A stretch of DNA of 64,000 nucleotides, taken from NCBI RefSeq assembly GCF_051014685.1, contig NC_135060.1, positions 5,828,001 to 5,892,000 of the forward strand. Reading direction: 5' to 3'. The DNA is from Ptiloglossa arizonensis (Eukaryota > Arthropoda > Insecta > Hymenoptera > Colletidae). The notes under the pieces were generated by a model. It did not search any database, was not told the origin of the DNA, and worked only from the letters and a program-made list of their open reading frames with translations. Numbering within the stretch: the first letter of the stretch is position 1; each line of letters opens with the position of its first letter. Made by a program: the position numbers and the translations under genes. Below, in pieces: positions 36,607 through 49,591 of the stretch.

Positions 36607-39600
36607 TATTTTAATTCGAAATTTTGTAAACTGGCCTCAACTGCCATATTTTTAATGAATTTATCCAGAAATTCATTTTTATCTATTTGTGCCCTGTATA
36701 TGATTCCTGTATATAGGCTGGTTCCTATTTATTTCTTTGATAAATTGTTTGCTCTTGAATAAGGAAAGTATGAATGATGATTTTACTGTAATAGAATTCA
36801 AGAGGTGTACGAGGTCCATTTTGTGAATTGCAGAATTATAGAAAATATTTGTATTTAATAGTTACAAATATGTAGAAAATTTAATAATCAAACACCTTGA
36901 GTTCGTTTCGACTTATTTGTTAAAACCACGATTCTTATTAGGACATCTAGTATAAGTATATTACAATTTATATTTGCATATATTGGAATGTAGTAGCATA
37001 CTTAATGTAAGAATCCCGTTGATATTTACTTGCAGGAGAAATGTAATTATCAATCCGATTATTCCGAGCGTTTTGTTCGAGTACTTTGTCAAGTATTATT
37101 ATGTATACAACGTGTTCTTAAAATTTGGTAACAATTTACCAGCATATTCCACTAATGATATTGATGAAAAAATTATATTAATGTAGATCTACAGATGATC
37201 TTTTCTAAATTAAAGTTACATGTGTTATTCTTGTCTTTTAAAATTGCATTTCAAAGACTTGTGACATTTTTTTGTTATTTGTGATTATTTACATTTCGAT
37301 ATATTGTTCGAGCAATGATAAATTATGTGATTATGCTTGAAAATATATGCAAATGTTTGAATCTATCCATTAATCTACAACTACCAATTTCTGTAATCCA
37401 AGAAAAAGCATTTGCGGTCTTACTGCACGACATTATACTATTTTTTCATCCATATAATTAGGAGTAATGCTAATGAAATTTAACCGAATATTTTAGAAAC
37501 ATCTTGTGTAGCTTTTAATGTTTCTTGCGTAAATTTTGTTTATATTCTGTTAGGTGTTTGTTGATTGTAAGTTTATTTTCGTAGCAATATTTATGCTGTA
37601 AGTAGTATTAATACCTAAATCTTAAATAACATTTTAACCAAGGCTACGCGACGTTACTCGAAAAAATATTTCAGAGACATTCGAACAAAATGCTCCTTCG
37701 GTTGTTACGCGTCATAATAATATTTGCGTTGTAGAAGTCATCGACTGTGGAACGTAGATATATTTCTACCATAGTCGAGGTAAAAGATTTTGGTCACTCA
37801 AAGTCTCTTCTCTGACAGGTACGGAAGCTTCACTTATACATCATAAGTATGTGGTACTTAGGCAGCTCTTCTTTTATTTCTTCGAAGCTGCGAAAAATAA
37901 ACGGTGTAGTAGGGGAATGGCTTCGAGTGGTCAAATTCTTTTGCTCCTACTTAGGCCATGTTACTTCATAGAGTTATGCTCAACTATTTCTAATAAAATT
38001 AACAAAATTTTAACCAAAAGACTGATACTGTAGGGCCATTTCGATTCAAATTGCAAACATTTTAAAGAGAAACGTAACTTCTTGATAGCCAGTGCTAAAA
38101 ATCGGTTACGAATTGGAATTGAAAAGACTCTCATTGTTGATTATCTTCGACGGAGAGATAGTTTCGTATCTTGTGTAGCCCCGTTATTATGTAAAAAATA
38201 ATATACGAGTGTAAATGCATTACACTTGTGTTATCAACTAATAAGCATTAATAATTATACATCAGTTGCGAATAATTTTACCTGTTTCGGTCAGCGGACA
38301 TTCCGATTCGATTTCGTTGGACATAACTTTTACGTTTGTGGTTGTGATGTCGATCTAAAGCCCACGAAACGAGAGGAGTGACATTAATTGTATGAAAGTA
38401 CAGGTGCGACGGAGTGAATGAAACTTTAGTTTTAAATTCGTTTGATCGAGCTTTTGCACGACTTTTGAAACCGTCGTAAACGTTTTCGTTTTAACATGTG
38501 ACCTCCAAACTTTTGTGTGATTTAGGAATGTACATACAATATCGCTCAAACTTTAGTATGCACATGCTTTCTCGTCGCAGAAAGTTTGGCCGATCTGTAA
38601 TTGTCGACTTTAATGATTTAAGTCTTTCTTTTGTTACGAAAGAAACGCAATTTTTTTCTGATTTCTGTTGTTGTTTGATCCCTTTTTTGTTCGCGGTCAG
38701 CTCGGAAGGCAGAAACTGATTGCATTCGTAGTTGTTATACATAGACATTGTTCACGTACGTAGAGTTGAATATGTATTTAACTAAGGTATATTTTATAAT
38801 AAATTTTTTGAAAAACTTACAAAGATTTTCTTTCTTTGTGTCCGTAAAGAAAAACACAACACGGTATAGACAAGAATATCTTTGCAGAAAGGTATAACTT
38901 TTTAAAAGAACAAATAGCTGCTAGAAAATATGAAGAAAAGAAATAAAGAGACAGAGAAAGAATGATGCAGGAAATTTAGTGATACTATTTAAATATATGT
39001 GATAATAGTAAATGTAAAAATAAAGACAAGCTTATAAGATTTGTGTAATTCTTTTATAAACAAATAACAACTGTAATTAAGCGATTTACCAATGATTTTT
39101 TTTTTTTTAAAATGATGTACATTGCCAACGTTATTAAGCGTATGTTGTACCAACTTACGTATGTACTTTATCAACGATTTGGTAACTTTAAACTATGTTG
39201 AAGAAGAGAGAGAGATTACTGAATATTTTGCAGCAAAAAGTATTTATCACTCATTTAATTTTCAAAATATAATTAATCAAAAGTCCAAGGTACAATACGA
39301 ATTTACACCTTCATGAGCATGATGTGATTCAAACGAGAGAGACATCGGGTTGCTTGTTGCCAGGGGCAGTTCAGTAATTGATACGAAAAGAAAAATAATA
39401 GGTAATTATAATGAGTTAAATGGATTTTGGTCATTTAAAGGAAGTCAATTTAATTCTAATAAATAAATTTCTTGTTACAAATATTGAAAATTTGGTGCAA
39501 TGCATAAAAAGTTATACGAAAAAATAGATGAATAATAAGCAAACGCTACATAGCAGATGTAAGGTAAAAGATTCAAATTTCATCCTCTGATAATTTTTTT

Positions 39601-40699
39601 AGTACTTATTTAAAAATCAAATCAATTTTTTAATCTGAAAAAGTTGGTATAATTACCTTGAAAGCTTTGCAACGAAGATCTGTAAACAATTTTTTTTAAA
39701 AGTTCAAATAAAGTAAAAATATAAATGTAAAAGTATGCGTTTTTGAATAGTTAAAAAATATATATTCAATTTTGTTTCCTTAGTTTTAGTGGGTAAGGTT
39801 GAAAAACATTTTATATTATTCGTCATTTATATATTTAAAACGTGTTTTATGTATGAAATTATATTTATAAAATTATATATGTATATGGATTAAATTATGA
39901 ATTTATTCAAAAATCGTATAAAATGTTAATTTGTGGTGTAAGTCACTTTTACACAATTAGAATCGATTTAATTGTTTCAAGAACAAATGTAATGCCTTGG
40001 ACGTAAAATACAATGTTATTTTCTATAAAAATATGCTGATTTTATTTTATGATTAAAATAATAATATTGGAAATAGATTTCTTTATTGACAATAATTTAT
40101 AAATTTATTAGATATTATAATCTCATTCGGTTACATGAAAAATAAATGTAATGGTATATATAATAGTACATACACGACTCTAATTTGAACGCATAATTTT
40201 ATCTAACCTTCTTCCCGTATAAAGGTTTACGCTTTTTTCAACAATTATACGAAAAATTTTGTTCGATCAAATTTTTCGTATTATACGCGATAAGTTTTTG
40301 TTTTTAAGTATTTAATTTGACAAATAAAGAAATCATGTGTTTTTCATAAAATAGACCTTTATAATATTTAGTTAATAATTGAAATCGGAAATAAAGATTA
40401 TTACGAATGATAAGATCTGTCGTTCGTTCTTACCATGGTTTAATACAGTGTAACTACCTCAATTGTATTTATTGGTGGTTGTGAATGAAAGTGGTGCAAT
40501 TATACTCCCGTATTATATAATAGTGAGCAAGGTCACATTGGAAATATGTACATATGTATGTGACTGTCAGCTAGAAGCATACTGTGTTTCAGACCTCAGT
40601 TGTACAGTAGTTGATTCACAAAGAGTACATATATTTTTTTGTTTAATAGAAGTGAATATAATTTTGACTTGAAAAGTTGTATCTATAAATTATCATAAA
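36607..40699. other. Intergenic region between CEP350 and the HAD phosphatase
   Basis: About 4.1 kb without a convincing gene. 37640-38760 is less AT-rich than its surroundings and contains open frames of 60-85 codons on both strands with no recognisable domain. Around 38887 an acceptor-like TTTGCAG is followed by a short Lys/Glu-rich frame (RYNFLKEQIAARKYEEKK) and a stop, which could be an exon remnant. 39320-40440 is very AT-rich and shows nothing. Confidence 0.5.
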
Positions 40700-42164
40700 A
40701 TGACAACAAAACACGTAACATCATTGTCTAAAGAAAAATTTAAAGCATTTATAGAATCAATTGATGTGATCCTATCAGACTGTGACGGTGAGTAATTATT
40801 TAGTGTAAAATAATTTCTTTGATGTAGGTGAATGATAAGGACTATGTTATGTTATTCTTCTATACTTTCATTAATGTGTTTAATAAATAAAAAATGAAAG
40901 TAAATAAAAAACATTTTTATCTACATATAATGCTATAAATGGTGTTTTAATCTCAGTAAACCTTAGGCGTGCTATGGAAAGAAACCGAGGTGATACCAGG
41001 CTCACCTGAAACAGTAAATAAATTTAAAGAATTGGGTAAAAAGTTCTTTTATATAACAAATAACAATACAAAAACCAGATCTGAATTTGTAGAAAAATGT
41101 AAAGGTCTTAAATATGATGCAACACTGGTAAATAAAATTCATGTATTAATGTCTGTAATTAAAAAGAATATTTATTATTCAAAATATTCTTTTAATTCTA
41201 TTTTAGGAAGAAATAGTATGTACTTCATTTCTGTCTGCTGTGTACCTTAAAGAAAAGAAATTTGATAAAAAGGTATATGTTGTGGGTAGTGTAGGTATTG
41301 GTAAGGAGCTCGAAGGAGAGGGTATTGAACATTGTGGTATTGGAGTAAGTTTTTTAGATAAAATTTATAATTAATTATCAATTTTGAGTGCAAGTTAATA
41401 TTATAATGTGTATATTGTATTATTATAGCTTGATCAGATGGATGGCGATGAAGTGGAACTAGTACAAAATTTTAAGCCAGATCCTGAAGTAGGAGCAGTC
41501 GTTGTTGGCTTTGACAAATACTTTTCTTTTCCCAAGCTTTTTAAAGCTGCAACTTATTTACAAAATCCAAATGTTCATTTTATAGGCACAAATTGTGATA
41601 CGGAAAGACCTTCACCAAATACTAATAAATTTCCAGGTTGAAATACACTCATTTAAATTCACTTGTTATGAAACTTAAATGTAACTTCGTATGGAGTTTA
41701 AAGGTATTATGTTGAAAGTAGTTGCATTTCATTAATTTACATATATTTTATAATACAGGAACTGGTTGTTTTATAAGGACTATTGAAGCAGCATCGAATA
41801 GAACAGCAGTAATGGTTGGAAAACCAGAACCATTCTTAATTGAATACATAACCAAGAAATATGGGTTAAATCCTGCAAGGACACTTATGATTGGCGATAA
41901 GTAAATATCATATATAATGATAATAATTTATAATAGTGATCTATCAGCTTCTTAAAAACATAATTATTCTATTTCAGTCTAAACACTGATATTCTTCTTG
42001 GAAAATATTGTGGATTTAAAACACTTCTCGTATTAACAGGCATTACAACACAAAGCGATATAGATGCCATAAATGGGTCTAATGCAGATTCTAAAAATTT
42101 AATAATTCCAGATTATTATGCAGATCAATTAAGCGATGTGTTAAAAATGATCGAATCATTTTGA
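40700..42164 (+). CDS. PGP: HAD phosphatase, PGP/chronophin family (complete)
   Basis: Six exons: 40700-40787, 40967-41127, 41207-41344, 41429-41636, 41759-41900 and 41978-42164. Their sum is 924 nt, giving 307 aa (human PGP is 321). The four HAD signatures are present. Motif I is SDCDGVLW, with nucleophile Asp27 and acid/base Asp29. Motif II is FYITNNNTKTRSEF, with Thr60. Motif III is the Lys in VGKPEPF (Lys220). Motif IV is MIGDNLNTDILLG, with Asp245 and Asp250. The C2-type cap lies between motifs II and III, as in p-nitrophenyl phosphatases, PGP and pyridoxal phosphatase (chronophin). PGP removes phosphate from phosphoglycolate, glycerol-3-phosphate and toxic glycolytic side products in the cytosol, with Mg2+. 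Which substrate applies here cannot be read from sequence, so the symbol is provisional. The start ATG is the first in frame and is preceded by AAA. A polyadenylation signal lies at 42667-42672. Confidence 0.93.
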
Positions 42165-45100
42165 AGATATTATTAAAATCAAAAGTTTTAGCACAATTCA
42201 ATAATATTTAAATAATTCTTGGGCATTGTATAGAAATATGGATGTATTATGATTTTAGTTCTTTGCTTGTTTCTGTTTTTGAATCAGTTATGTTATAAAT
42301 AACATGAATTATTGTTATTACATAAATATCTTTAATTTGACAATTTAATATAAATATTTTAAATTATTCCTATTTAAATAGAAATTACATAGATATTAGT
42401 AGTGAATTTGATGCAAACATGATTTTTTTTTAAGCAATTCTATGACATTATTATAAAACAAATATGTTCCTATTGAAAGTAGAATTATGAATAATTACTG
42501 CAATATAAGTATTTAGCTTTAATTTTAGAAACAGCATGACAGTACAAATATGTAAAAGAAATTTTGAATGTTATTTTTGTGCTCTAAATTTCTATTTTTT
42601 TAATTGTATTTAAAAACTTTGAAAGTTTAACAAAAAATATAAAATATACAAAAGTATATGGTTATCAATAAAATTATCATTTTATAGATAATTTATGTGC
42701 TGTATTTTTTATATTTTGAAGGACTGTAATATTTTTTATTTTTATATAAAATTCAAGTAGTGCTTATATTTAACAAAATATATTATAAAATTATTTTGGA
42801 CAAGAGTATTTACACCAAAGGGAAAATTCCACTCATGTTCACTGCATATTAAATTTGGCACAAGTGAGTGTGTTTTTTGAGTGCTAATAGGAATTATAAA
42901 TAAGTGTTGCGATCATTGTATGCATTGCACATAGATTTATATTACAATTTACATAATTGATATTTTATTAGCTCTAATTATTCTTTTTCCTTTACGGAGA
43001 TGTCTAATCTATAAATGTCAAGTGCACGAATTGCTATTAAATAATAGTACTTTATGACTAGTTCATGATATGTAAATATTGAAAAAATTTATCGATTCAA
43101 GGATTAAATATTTATTTATTAAATATATTTTCTTGAGTTTTGAGATCAGTTTTAATATAAAAATAAATTATAAATATTTACTATATCAGCACATGGAAAA
43201 TACATCAGAATATGCAAAAACCATTAATGTTTGAACATAGAGTGAGCATACATTACAATATTTGAAAATATAAAGAATGTACAGCATATATTATAATAGT
43301 GTAAAATATAAAAAAATATTACAGTACTTCAAAATATAAATAGTATACAGTATGCAATTTAATTAACAATTAATATAAAATAACAAAGCAAACATAACAG
43401 TTAATGTTTGACATGTTTTAACGCTGTATGTTCTTTGAAGCATTATAATGTATTCTGTTGATTCTACACGTGCTGACAATTTTTGTATATTGTTTGGGTT
43501 AATTTGAATGCTTTACATCATTAAAGAATACATACATTATTATAAAAAGGCGGATAAAACTTTTCATTGATTTTAAAAACTTATCGACTTTTAACAGAGA
43601 TGGTGGTTGAAGTTTACTTTTACAAAATTATTCGTTACTATATGTACATAACTATTTGCAAATTTTACAGTAAAATAATTTTTATTTTTGTCAAAATGTA
43701 ATTCAGTATAGTGACATATATCGAAATTAATTTTGAAATATATTTAATAAATAATAGTTTAATTCTTTAATTAATAACCTATTTTATGCTTCGAGTATAA
43801 TGAAAGTATTGAAAGAGTATTCTCATCTTATATCCACTCTCAATTTGTCAGTTACAGGTTAGATGTTTTGATAGGTTAAATATGCTCTATTAGCGGTACA
43901 TTACTCGATAACGTTCTACGTAGTCGCCAAGCGCATTTGAAGAGATAGAACAGGTGATTTATACACGGTCGAGTTTTGCAGGAGGTTTACCCGAAGGTTT
44001 GATCTATGATGGTCGACTAAATTCGCAGAGTAAACTTTCAACAAATCTCTGCGTTTATGGGCTGCTTTACAATAAGATCCGCTTGACCAACAGAGTATTT
44101 AATAACCGATAAATGTGCAAATCACAATATAAATCTACATACAATTTATTTACGAACGAAAAGTGTAATAATTTACTAATCCATGTATGTGATTGTAATA
44201 AAGAAATACAAGTATAGCGAATAAAATTTTGATGTCATTGGAATAAACCGAATATATAATTCTTGATAAGTAAATGGAGAAATTGTTCGCACTATTGTTG
44301 GTAGTCTTTAAACTTTCGATCGCTACGAAATTAACAAATCTAATCACACAATTTATTTAAACAATTAAACGAAGAAAGGAAAAACGTATCATTGTATCAA
44401 TATAATTTGTTTTTTTAATATAATTCCGTGAACAATTCACGAATGGTATTTTTAATTAATGACATCATAGTATTTTCGTCAAAGCTTTTGAATGATTTCA
44501 AACAAAGAAATAACAGTATAATAAAACTTGTCAAAAGGGAAAGATGGTTCGTGTTTAAAAATAAATGAGAAACTTTCAAGGAGATGATCTTTTGAGATAT
44601 CCAAACAATTTTCAAAGAGTACAAAGACGCGGTAAGTTCGCACAGTTTGAGCAACACGGTCGCATATAACTCAATGATAACGTAATACTATTATATAATC
44701 TCGTTATTACGAATTACGATACGGGCAAGTTAGTGCGGCGTTACAATGAGTATGTTACGAAGGTTTACTGTGGAGTAAGCACGGTGTTAGTAGGCATTGG
44801 AACGTTGCCTGAACGTGTCGGGAAGCTTCGCGACAGATCGATTATAAATACCAAGACAAATAGGGCACCTGTTGCTCCGCGGAAGGAACAGCGCGTGGAA
44901 TTTCATCGAATGGTAAACGTTAAATGGATTGCGCATCAGCGTGCCCGCGACGTATCATTTGTCGCATCCTTTACAGCAAATGTTGCATGGAACCGATGAA
45001 ATGTAGTTACTCGAACGGAATGAGAGAAAATATGTCATCGAGATCTTCTTGGACCTAGATACATTAGAGCGATAGATTTCAACGCGTGTAGTACTAGGAA

Positions 45101-46696
45101 CGGAAATTGGAAAGGATGAACGTTTCAACGACAGTGAAACCTGTCGTTTACTTTTTTTTTTATGATAATAGTACGATAAGATGTGAATTTACACGCAATC
45201 GAACGTAGTCCTACCTGTTTAACCGCAAGATGTCTGTCCATTTGTATTCGGTGTTCCGTCAGTCGTTGAAGCGAATTTTAGCGATACTCGAGTCGATATT
45301 TTTCGGTTATAAATACAAGGGAAGAAACATTTAATCGGACCTTTCTCTCAGAAATGATCAAATTCAATAAGGAAACACTCAATTCAAGGATAAGATGATT
45401 TTAAGAAACAAAAAGTTCGACGATTTACAATTAAGCATATTGAACCAGACAAGAGACGAATTTTTGGAAACGAATCGATCGATTTATGCGGAATCGGTAC
45501 ATCAAATCTCGATATATCGAATCAGAGATATCGTTAAACGATAGTCGAACAAATTGTACCCTCACGGAACGCGAAATCTAATTTTTGTCTGTTTAAAAAT
45601 CGAGATGTCGAAACACGAAAAACTGAACAGATTCCTTCGGCACTTGTGCCGTCTGTTTCTGGGTTAGCTCGTCGCACGACTGTTGCCAAAATTAAAATAT
45701 TAATTGTGCAATTTTCGAGAAACGTGATTCGATTTCGCGTATCCATTACGATAGCAAAGAAGAACGTGATTTGTTCCCCGCGATGATCGGTGGTATGTAG
45801 CAGTGTGCGAAAGAGATTTTTCATATTTGAGATTGAGATTAGAAGATCGAGGTCAAAATTAATGATGCCGTTATGCTTGTTTCATTCGTTGGGATAATAT
45901 CTGTGGAAACATGTGCTCGGTAAGAAAAAAAAAAAAAACTTTCATTGGAATTAACGAAGAACTGAAAATATTGAAAATATCTAACATTGAATAAAATGAA
46001 TATTTAATATGCATTTATAATATAAATAATATAAATGTATTTGATAACTTCCAGAAGTAAGTACCCTTCGAAAAATATTGGACAATGGATCGTTGTTGTG
46101 ATCCAATGAAGGGACATTTTAAAAAATTTCAACAATTAAGTTCATCAAGGTACGAACACTTTATGGAATTATTTTCCACGATAGGTCCACCAAAGTACAT
46201 AAATAATAATACGTAATAAATGACAAGGCCTCTGTTTTTAAAATTGGTTTTTATTGTCGCACCTAATACGCATTATTATTTGATTCTTCTATCATCGTTC
46301 GCTAAACGTTCCTCTAAAGGTTAAAACATATTCCGCATTTCTCAATTGGCAAACGCATACATTTTGGAACCGAACGTACTGGCTCAATATTACCGCGACT
46401 CGGTTTTCTTCGCTGAACATAATTTACATTCAATAGGAATTTAAAACAGCTTTTAATATATTTATCATACACATCACATCATTTGTACTTAAAACTTGTT
46501 CTCCCACAAACATACGGGTGGCGAGTGTTAATCCTCTGAAACAGACTGAACACCTGGGATGTTGCATGAACGCTCGATGATGGCAAAATGTAACCGTGTA
46601 TTCCTTTGTTAATAACAGTTTTGATATCTACCTTCGGGCAGAGTTCGACGGTCATTTTTCTAATATTTCTGCAGTCGATTAACGAACGCGAAGAAT
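42165..46696. other. Intergenic region between the HAD phosphatase and GRD
   Basis: 42165-43800 is extremely AT-rich and holds the phosphatase 3' untranslated region with AATAAA at 42667; nothing else is visible. From about 43850 the composition becomes GC-richer. A small ATG-started frame of 43 codons lies at 45085 plus 1000 (46085-46216), in a good ACAATGG context. No conserved domain was recognised. The rest shows only scattered frames without support. Confidence 0.5.
46085..46216 (+). CDS. Small open reading frame, 43 aa, function unknown
   Basis: ATG in the context ACAATGG starts a 43-residue frame (MDRCCDPMKGHFKKFQQL then SSSRYEHFMELFSTIGPP) ending at TAA. It holds a Cys-Cys pair and a basic/aromatic stretch but no signal peptide and no family I know. 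A donor-like AAG|GTACGA inside it could make the first 22 codons a coding first exon. Such short frames arise often by chance, so support is weak. Confidence 0.15.
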   Translation: MDRCCDPMKGHFKKFQQLSSSRYEHFMELFSTIGPPKYINNNT

Positions 46697-47020
46697 CAAC
46701 TCGACGAACTAACTCGAGTACTTCGGTAACCGTTGTTTAAAAGAAAAAAATGTCCGTATCGATTCTATAAAAATTGACGCACTAACTCGAGTACTTTGGT
46801 AACTATTGTCTAAAAAAAAAATGTCCGTATCGATTCTGTAAAAATTGACACGCTAACTCGAGCCCTTTGGTAGCCATTGTACAAAAAAAAATGTTCGAAC
46901 CGACTCTATAAAAATTGATACGCTAACCCGAGCCCTTTGGTAGCCGTTGTAAAAAAAAGGAAGTCCAAACCGACTCTATAAAAGATGAGAAACCAATTTG
47001 AGCCCTTCAGCAGCCATCCT
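46697..47020. repeat. Minisatellite, unit about 70-73 bp, about 4.5 copies
   Basis: The word CTAACTCGAG (variants CTAACCCGAG) recurs at about 46710, 46783, 46854 and 46924, with a decayed copy near 46993. Each is followed by ACTTTGGTAACC-type and poly-A segments, then ATGTCCGTATCGATTCTATA. Units diverge progressively from left to right. It lies about 0.75 kb downstream of the GRD stop codon. Confidence 0.85.
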
Positions 47021-47748
47021 TCCTCTCGAAGTAGTCCTCCTGTGAATCGATCCCAGTGGTTCTGTCATCGGTAGAAAGTTCACGGGAACCCTTATCTCTG
47101 GTACCGCGGAACGCGACACTTCGTCTCTTCTCGAAGCTTGCCAACTGTGTCAAATTTTTGAACCTCGTCTTCGTTCCACCGAAGACGAAGTCACGAATGG
47201 TACATCGTACCGGGAGAACGAGCGAGGGGTTTCGTTTCCCTTGGAACGAAGACAAAGCTCAAAGGGCGTGGATTTGGCACGGTCGCGATTCAGGAAGTGG
47301 ACGAAGATTGTGTCGAACCGCGCGAAGAAAGAGGACTCGAAAGACTTCCGAAAAGGTGTTCCAACAATGACGGAATCGTCGGGACCTACCTTTGCATCGT
47401 CTACCAAAAGACGACTACTTCGATAAGTGGGCTGGCTATACGTTCAGGTTGGTCGTTTTTTTGTTTTTCTCTACAGCTTGAAAACGTTTCGATACCACCT
47501 GGTACACTCGTACAAATGGCCGGGTGCATCGTTGAACAAAGGTCAGCCATCGTGCTCGCCTAAAGCTTCGTTCGTTCGTCGCAAAGCCTCGTTATCGTTC
47601 CGTCCACGACGATGAAAATAATTCGTGTTTTGTTTTTACGTACATGTTCGTTTAAATTATTGTAGATTGGTCGACCAAGATGACGGACGTTTTCTCGAGT
47701 TTCCCCCGACGGGATCGTAATACCTTTTCAATCGATCACCGGCTGGTC

Positions 47749-49537
47749 TCACGTGCCGTTCGAGTTCGCGTTGTAGTAGTTTATACGCTCGCTCCTCTTC
47801 AGATACGCGTACCAATAGAAGACGTTTATCGCGAGGAAGAACAGAGGGAAAACGACACGGCTCGCGCGATCGATCTTCGACACCGAGTTGTACCTCGGTG
47901 TTCTCCTGCGTCGTCTCCTACCGGTTGTCTTCCTCACCGGTGGCGGTTGTCGCGGTGGTGGCGGTGTATAGGCCATACAGGACATCTGCCAATGACCGAG
48001 TCCTGGATCCCTGCTGGGCGCTGGAATCGCAGCCAACGGTATCACTTCGATCATACCGTCCTCGTTCATCGTGAAACTACGACTGGGATGTCCCGGGTCC
48101 ACAGGTGTGTCTGGTGATTTCTTGTGGACCTGCGCCATCTGCAACCGAGTTCACCTTCGTTTAAAACGATTACTCGCGGGAACTTGATCTTTCGAATTGA
48201 AAATTCGATCGTTCTTTTTTTTTATAAATTGTGTAACATTACGCGGTATCGGAATTTTCCTTGCTTGGAAAGCAAGCTTAGAACAGGTGTCTTTTGTCCT
48301 TTTGTACCATCGTCTCAAAAGCGATGTCCACTATCGTAAGGTAGTGCGAAAATTTCTTTAGTTTTATACGGGATTTCTTCGTCTATGTAATTGTCCTTTG
48401 TAAGAGGATTAGTTTAGTTTTATACGGGAATTCTTCGTCTGTATTATTAATCTCCTAACGAATAAGTCTACTTTTGGTACACAAAAGGAAATCCATTTTA
48501 ATACCACGTCCTACCGTAACAAATTATCCCACGATTCTACGCGAAAAAGCTTATAATACCCTGCAATAACCATTTCCAAAGTATTTGCGCATTTATTATT
48601 CCGAATAACGTTTCGACTCCAAGGTTACGTGCTCTTGAGAGTATCGTTAATGTGTTAAGGGAGCTCTCGCGTCTCCGAGGTCGAAAAATGGCCAACGTTT
48701 GCCTTTTCTTCCATTCGTCGACGACGATATTTAAATCGTTCTCGATCAAGAGAAATATTCGTAACGAAAAAAAAGTACAACGAAAAGTAAGTTCTTTGCA
48801 AATTGACGACAGAGGGACAACGGGATTAGTCTCTTGTTCCGTTTAATGGCTATTTGGGATTCCCACATTTAGGCGGTCTAGACGGTCACATCCCATAGGA
48901 GTAGAATCTCCGTATTTGTGGGAAGCGTACAAAATTGTAGACACGGGGATTTTACAGCATAACGAAATTTCGATTGTGTATTTATGAAATTAGTGGTATC
49001 TTTGGTACAGATTCGAACAAACATGTACCACGCTCTAAAGGAGAATATTAAATAGCGATTAAATAACTCCGACGCTTAAAATACTAATAAGGTAACGTTT
49101 CACGAGTTTCAAGAAATTGTTTAGAAGGATAAATTAATACTTGTTCTTGATAATAATTTCCAGAGTTACAATACAATAATTACGATTGTATCGTATACTT
49201 TTTCGTTACGGATGTTTTCGTTTGCTCGAAGATGATTTGAAAAATGTATCGGGGTTTAAAGATATTACGTCAGCCGTCGACGAATGAAAAGAAGAGACCG
49301 ATATAATTTTCACTCGAAAGGATCGAGCAATTACTATGATTGTACGGTAACGTCTCGGCTATCGGTAGTATTCGTTGCTCGGATTCGTGAACGGAGTTTA
49401 TCCCCGTTCGTTGTTTGCGTTTCTTCGATTCGAGCGATCGTCATTTCCAAGAATATACGAAAACAAAGCCCATCTCGTCCCATTGTATTCTATTCATCGT
49501 TCTCTTCGAAATGCCCGTTTGAGTTCGATCAGCTTCG

Positions 49538-49591
<54 letters not shown>

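Noticed and set aside
44415..44657. Hydrophobic minus-strand frame of 80 codons resembling a receptor tail
   Set aside because: Begins at GTG, has no further exons or family motif, and AT-rich DNA commonly gives Leu/Ile/Phe-rich chance frames.
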